Shown here in pieces: positions 59,063 through 64,000 of a stretch of DNA of 64,000 nucleotides. The notes under the pieces were generated by a model. It saw nothing but the letters and a program-made list of their open reading frames with translations, did no database searches and had not been told where the DNA came from. Position 1 is the first letter of the stretch. The number at the start of each line of letters is the position of its first letter. The position numbers and the translations under genes were made by a program. This DNA is from Trichopria drosophilae (taxonomy: Eukaryota > Arthropoda > Insecta > Hymenoptera > Diapriidae), in contig CM059587.1 in the NCBI GenBank assembly GCA_030407085.1, forward strand, positions 81,977,001 through 82,041,000, read 5' to 3'.

Positions 59063-59271
59063 CGGGTGCACCTCAAAAACCCGACAAATCAGAAAACAAT
59101 TAAAAAACAGAGCTTCAAAATCCAGACATTTCCTAAAACAGAAATTTCAAAATATAGACATTAAAAATCCAAATCTTTCAAAATGCAGACATATTTTAAA
59201 AGTTTTCTTTTCGAATGCCAGGTTTTTGAAGTGCCTGTTTCGTGATTTATCGGCTTTTTGAGATGCACCCA
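59063..59271. mobile_element. CGACA-related hairpin MITE, TA target
   Basis: GGGTGCACCTCAAAAACCCGA at the left and the inverse TTTTTGAGATGCACCC at the right are flanked by TA on both sides (59061-59062 and 59272-59273). The arms iterate AAAACCCGACAAATCAG and AATCCAGACATT units of about 15 bases. The architecture matches the element at 41853-42064 but the unit sequence has drifted. Confidence 0.75.
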
Positions 59272-59591
59272 TATATTTCATATATATTGAAAGAATACAT
59301 TTCGTTGTAGCTATCGGATGCTGCAGCTCACCGACTTCCGATCGACTGAACCGATCACTGGAAGGAAGAAAATTAAATAAACAAAAAAAGGGTATTTAGT
59401 TTAAATTTATTTTATTTAATTTTATAACAATAATTAATGGACTGAAGGGAACATATTTAAATGAATACACTAGTCATTTTCAAAATCATAAATCGATTCA
59501 CTGAAGGTATTTAAAGAAATCCCTCCCACTCCGAGAAAAAATGGTTGACTGTACTAAAACAGGATTAATTCGAAACGAGAACGGAACACTA

Positions 59592-59959
59592 CACAAAACA
59601 AAAAAGTTTTAAAATTGTTACATCTCAAATTAAGCACTGTAAAAGGCTTCATTTCAGTCTAAAATTGAGATAATTTTCTTAAATTAAGTCAATATTTGCG
59701 CTTAAAGTCTTACTTTTAGACAGCAAAGTTTAATTTTAGTCGAGATTTGTGCTTAAAGAAAAATTTTCGAGCCTGCCAAGTTAGAGAATTTTTATTTCGA
59801 ACCTGCATATTGACTAAAAGTAAGTTTCCAAAACTAAAAACAAGGTTTTAAGCGCAAATATTGACTTAATTTTAAAAAATTAGCTCAATTTTAGACTGAA
59901 ATTAAGCCTTTTACAGTGCTTAATTTGAGATGTAACAATTTTAAGACGTTTTTTCTGTG
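59592..59959. mobile_element. 368 bp palindromic MITE, TA target
   Basis: Arms of about 150 bases share GTTACATCTCAAATTAAGC, ACTGTAAAAGGCTT and CAGTCTAAAATTGAG with their inverses. The ends CACAAAACAAAAAAG and CGTTTTTTCTGTG are flanked by TA (59590-59591 and 59960-59961). The arms match closely. Confidence 0.87.
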
Positions 59960-59961
59960 TA

Positions 59962-61619
59962 ACTTCATAATTTTTGTAATTCTGTCTTACGAGGCACAAC
60001 TTCACACAAAAAATGCGTAAAACTTTTCGTGTGGTTGGATGTGTTAAAAAAAAAATTGGTCCGAACCATTGTCGGGTTGCTACTGAACCAGTTTCCTCTT
60101 GCAAGGTGCTTATTGTTTATGTTGTTTATTTTTATTGTGTGTTTGTCTCAAACAAGATCGTAATTGCCATTTAATTTGCGTCTTTCTTACGGCTTGAAGA
60201 AAAATCGACCCAGAAAGCTTAAAAAATCATCATAATCGTCTCATTTTAAGCTGTTAATAAAGCCTACATAGGGTTCATCACGAAAAGTGCTTGTCGTAAG
60301 CATTCTAGTCTTAAAATGAGAAATGATAACGTCTTCTTTTAAGTTTCAAGGCAGAAAAAATTTGTTTGTAAGTACCACATTCCGACTTAACGTCTAAATT
60401 TAACCCAATTTTTAAAAGAAGTTACGTTTCTCAATGTTTATCTACTGAAAATCGACTCATGACCGATGATGTAGTTCCTGCAGTTCCTACATCTCTCCAC
60501 AAATACGACGTTTGGCGACAATCATTAATGACGATCTGTCATGATAATAAAATAATATACGTGTCTTATACAAGTTTTCAGTGCAGAAATTCTACAATGA
60601 CAAACCAATGTTTTTTATCGATGCTTAAGCTAGCATAGGATTAGGTCGAAGTTTTGAAAATGTTCATTTTCAATATTTAGAATTTTTCAATATAAAATGT
60701 ATTATTAACCTCCAGGCGGCCGGGATTTAAGAAAGAGATAAAATAAAACTTTGAAAAACATTTTTCCTATTATACAACTGATCTTTAATGGACCCAACAT
60801 ATGGGTCGACCAAAATGGTGGCCAGATCTGACCCTTCTCTGCCGGGAAGATTTTGAAATATACTTTTTTCTTAGTATTTTTACATTTAGTAACATTTTGA
60901 GCATTCAATCACTATACAGGATACAACTGACCTGTATTTAGTTGAAAATACCCTTCAGACATTCTTATTAGTGTCGCCCAGCGCGCACCTTTGTTGTGGA
61001 TTTCAATGCTAAATAGTTCATTTTTTATCAGTAAAATATTAATTCTCTATGTATTTATAAAGTTATTTGTTTTTCAGTATAAGATCCAGAATAATATTTT
61101 GTCCATTTTTGTATGGAATGTAATAAGGACAAATGTAAATGCACAGTTCTTAAATCCGGAAATTACTTCTATTTCATTATTATAGCTTTGCAACATCGTA
61201 TTCAAAACTTGCGTTTTCTGAATATTATGAATAAGAACTCGCATGAATTATCGTGAAAGATATAAAATAAAATATTAAAAAGATAATATAATTTCTCGAC
61301 TGATTATCTCCATCGTTAAACAGACTTATATTAATGTTGTTATCGAAACTTAGTACATAAAAAACAGTTCAAGTAAGAAATCCAATGGTTGCAAAAAAAC
61401 ATGTAAGTAATATACAAAATAAGTTTTTTATTACATTTTGTACAATAATGTTATTAAATAAATTAATTATGTTATTACAAAAATAAGTACATTTTAGCAA
61501 GTGCTTCGGGAAAAGTTGTAAGATTATCTCCATGAAGACTATTTGGGAAGTAATAATGATAGCTTCTTATTCTATTCATCATAGTTGTAGCATCTCCTGA
61601 GATATGAAGTGAGGTGAAT
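59962..61619. other. AT-rich intergenic DNA
   Basis: No gene was recognised. The frame at 60705-60908 on the minus strand includes AEKGQIWPPFWSTHMLGPLK, which reads as chance sequence around an ATGGTGGCC-type repeat. Confidence 0.35.
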
Positions 61620-62060
61620 CAGAGTTTGTTAGAAGGAGAATAACACTTAACAGGTAAAAAGGAGTTGCCGGGTTGTTGATACTATCTAAATAGAAATTGT
61701 GGCAAGATTATTTTACGATTGAATAATTTAAGAAGAAAGAGAAGTTGTAAGAAGACGTTTAGAGATTACGTGCACAGAGCGGTGTAGGTACAAACGAGCG
61801 ACAGGTAGATAGTTGGAAAGTTGCAGGAAAATTTAAGGAGAAAACGTTAGCGAAAGGCAAATGTAACATGTAAATATTCAGAAATGATTAGAGCGAGAAA
61901 AGTGGTAGCAGCGGGAATATCGGGGGAAAGTTAGAAACAAATGGGAGGAAGTGAAGGTAAAAAAATGTAAAATGAGTTAAACGGAAAAAAGGAATGGACT
62001 GGAAAAGAAATGCAAAGCGTGGCCGAACCGAGGACAAAGTAGAATAATACGAAATACAGA
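61620..62060 (+). other. Purine-rich tract
   Basis: The plus strand is strongly enriched in G and A over about 440 bases (AAGAAGAAAGAGAAG, GGGAATATCGGGGGAAAG, AATGGGAGGAAGTGAAGG). The mirrored pyrimidine strand accounts for the F/L/S-rich minus-strand ORF at 61888-62127. No repeat unit is evident. Confidence 0.5.
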
Positions 62061-62095
62061 GAATAGAGTAGAACAACATCCAGGGTCCGCCAAAA

Positions 62096-62590
62096 GTCCC
62101 GGAACTTGAAGGTTTTTTCAAGGTCAAGTTTGTTTTTTTAAATGGAAATCCCTATTTTTTCTCACGGATTCGGAAAGAGCACATTTTACATCCGAATATG
62201 ATATGGTCGATTTTTCCGGCAAGGTCATTTCAAGGTCAAACTTAAAACTCCCGGAACTGAGAATTAACTCAGCGGAAGTGCATTTTTGAGGAAAATATTT
62301 CAGACAAAAGTTGAAGGATTTTTCTCTGGCTATTTAAATACCATTGAATTTGACCTTGAAGGTTATTTCGAGGTCAAGTTTATTTTTTTTAAATGAAAAC
62401 CCCTACTTTTTTCGTGGATTCGGAAAAAACACAAAATTTTACGTCCGAATATGATATGACCGATATCACATTCGAGGTCATTTCAAGGTAAAACCTAAAA
62501 GTTCCCGTAACGGCGAACTAACTCAGCGAGAGGGTATTTTCGTGGAAAATTTTCAATACAAACTTTTAAGGATTTTTCCCTGGCTATTTA
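62096..62590. repeat. Tandem duplication, period about 250 bp, with TCAAGGTCA motifs
   Basis: Two units share AAGGTCAAGTTT, AAATCCCTA/AACCCCTA, GGATTCGGAAA, CGTCCGAATATGATATG, AGGTCATTTCAAGGT, TTAACTCAGCG/CTAACTCAGCG, and GGATTTTTCYCTGGCTATTT in the same order. AAGGTCA occurs five times or more, often as TCAAGGTCA. Confidence 0.85.
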
Positions 62591-63163
62591 ATAGTAGCAG
62601 TGTATGTTCTATTTTCGATGAGACTGTTCATAATTTATGCTCAGACAGGTATCCGTTTACTGTTTGGCAAAATGCTAAACGTGTATAGAAAATGAATACT
62701 ATGTCACAATCTAAGAAATCGGAGGATAGCAAAAAATTTTAATTGAATACTTAAACGAAATTGTTTTTATTTAATCGCATTGAAGTCATCAGATTTGATA
62801 TTGATTAGAAATATTAAATATTATTGAAATATACCCGAATTGATGAAAAATGAACATTATGAAATTTAATTTCTTTGACCGTTCATAGTTTAATAATTAA
62901 ATAAATTCAAAATTAATATTCGGTAATCCGGTATATTTACATTTTATTTTATTTACTTCTAATAGACCGGATTAACGAATATAAATTTTAATTTATGTAA
63001 TTATTAAAAAATGAACATTCTTGATCAAATTCAATGGGTCGATTCTGTCGGCCCCATCTGTCAAAATGTGATATTCCCTATCTTTATTTGTCGATCAGGG
63101 TATTAAATGGAATAAATAAATATATATGTATAGACATTTAATATGTCTTTCTTTTTAACAAAT
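62591..63163. other. AT-rich intergenic DNA
   Basis: I see nothing supported here. Confidence 0.4.
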
Positions 63164-63309
63164 TTACAATTCGATATCACTTTCTACTTCGGGAAGAATG
63201 GCTTTGTTCATACATTTATCACAACACTTACAAAGAGAACAACATTTCAAATTTGACGAACGACAAGTGCACGTAAATCGAACAGCCGTGCAGTATATAC
63301 GGCCGCGCG
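63164..63309 (-). pseudogene. Cysteine-rich C-terminal coding fragment
   Basis: On the minus strand a frame free of stops between a TAA near 63312 and the TAA at 63164 reads RIYCTAVRFTCTCRSSN, then LKCCSLCKCCDKCMN, then KAILPEVESDIEL. Eleven cysteines in about 30 residues, arranged C-x-C, CC-x2-C-x-CC-x2-C, suggest a zinc-binding tail, followed by an acidic C-terminus. I could not connect it to an upstream exon, as the AG acceptors nearby give stops. It may be a terminal exon or the end of a transposon-encoded protein with a cysteine-rich tail. Family not recognised. Confidence 0.4.
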
Positions 63310-64000
63310 TTTAGCTTCATTGTAGCTTCTAATATGAGAGTTGTAAAAATAAAACAAATATATTATTAAAGTTGATGAATTTCCGCATATTTTCGTTTTT
63401 TATTCATTAAATTTGGATGAATAGTTTCCGAGAAAAAAGTCCACGAATATAGGCATTTTTCAACTTTTGGCATTTTTAATCTCAAAAACTATAAACTTTA
63501 GAAAAAAGTTTATTTGACAAAATATGTTTGTTTTGACATGATTTATCTATCTGAATTTTTGTAGATTTTTTTGCACTATTTTTTTTATATACGTAATTGT
63601 TTATAACTATTGAAGGGCCCGTTAAAACATGACAGTCACCCAATGATTTATTGTTCAGAATAATCATAAGAATCGATTAAAACGGTTTTTGAACAGACGC
63701 TAGTCTATCGGTCGGTAATTTCGTTTTCTAAGCGACTTTTCGGGGGTAAACCGCTCGTGATATTGTCATGCTTTAGGCATCGCAATTTACTGTTTTTCAT
63801 AAAGAAGTGTCATACTTATTTCGTTTCGGCAGTCCATCGAGGTGACTTTATTGGTTTGAATTTGATAAAAAAAAATTTAATTTATTCCTCATTTGTGAGT
63901 CATCATGGCATAGCTTTCAGAAAGAGAGCGGGTAAGTATGAGAGGATGGGGTGACCGACGAAGATCGTATTATCAAGTGAAGACACTCTTCAATGATACT
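63310..64000. other. Right edge, no gene recognised
   Basis: AT-rich to 63700, then more balanced. A donor-like GCGGGTAAGTATGAG occurs near 63928 on the plus strand, but the frames before it are not convincing. Confidence 0.35.

Noticed and set aside
61888..62127. Minus-strand F/L/S-rich ORF with membrane-like sequence
   Set aside because: It is the pyrimidine complement of a purine-rich tract, so hydrophobic codons follow from composition.
1..64000. CRISPR arrays, bacterial operons, rRNA genes
   Set aside because: No direct-repeat/spacer pattern, no ribosomal sequence, and the gene structure is eukaryotic.

Overview
The window is AT-rich nuclear DNA from an animal, most likely an insect. 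Genes have introns with GT-AG splice sites, coding sequence is sparse, and small inverted-repeat transposons and relics of DNA transposons and LINEs are everywhere. The homeodomain gene is of the Not family. A short interstitial run of TTAGG-type repeats (the common insect telomere unit) at 17258-17280 and the style of the repeats suggest Hymenoptera, but that rank is only inferred.

Layout. (1) 1-1760: the 5' part of a minus-strand gene for an unrecognised coiled-coil protein, running off the left edge; a second small coiled-coil ORF lies just upstream of it. (2) 1760-12100: intergenic DNA with several hairpin elements, including a 195 bp element at 7284-7478 with a perfect 8 bp target-site duplication, a piggyBac-like element at 8603-9078, and an isolated 96-codon ORF at 10088-10378. 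(3) 12101-22547: a two-exon minus-strand homeobox gene (Not/notochord homeobox family). It encodes a predicted 431-residue protein with an Engrailed-homology-1 repressor motif in exon 1 and the homeodomain in exon 2. The 9.15 kb intron is packed with repeats and holds a broken CENP-B-type helix-turn-helix ORF. (4) 22548-23340: a CpG- and GC-richer upstream block, the likely promoter region. (5) 23340-64000: a long gene-poor stretch with at least twenty inverted-repeat elements from about a dozen families, two LINE 3' ends, a LINE reverse-transcriptase relic split by a small DNA element, a mariner-like transposase relic, a 1.6 kb near-perfect palindrome, AAGGTCA-rich tandem DNA, and a few isolated coding-like stretches (39208-39670, 51858-52130, 63164-63309) that could be exons or relics.

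The Not-family gene and the coiled-coil gene are the only two loci I would call genes with confidence. They are separated by about 10.5 kb and nothing in the sequence ties them functionally. The most unusual content is the set of hairpin repeat families: a CGACA-iterated family with at least five copies, a family built on the palindrome TTCTCATGAGAA, a CCTAAGTTATACC family, and a 0.6 kb-armed palindrome whose spacer holds a decayed coding fragment.
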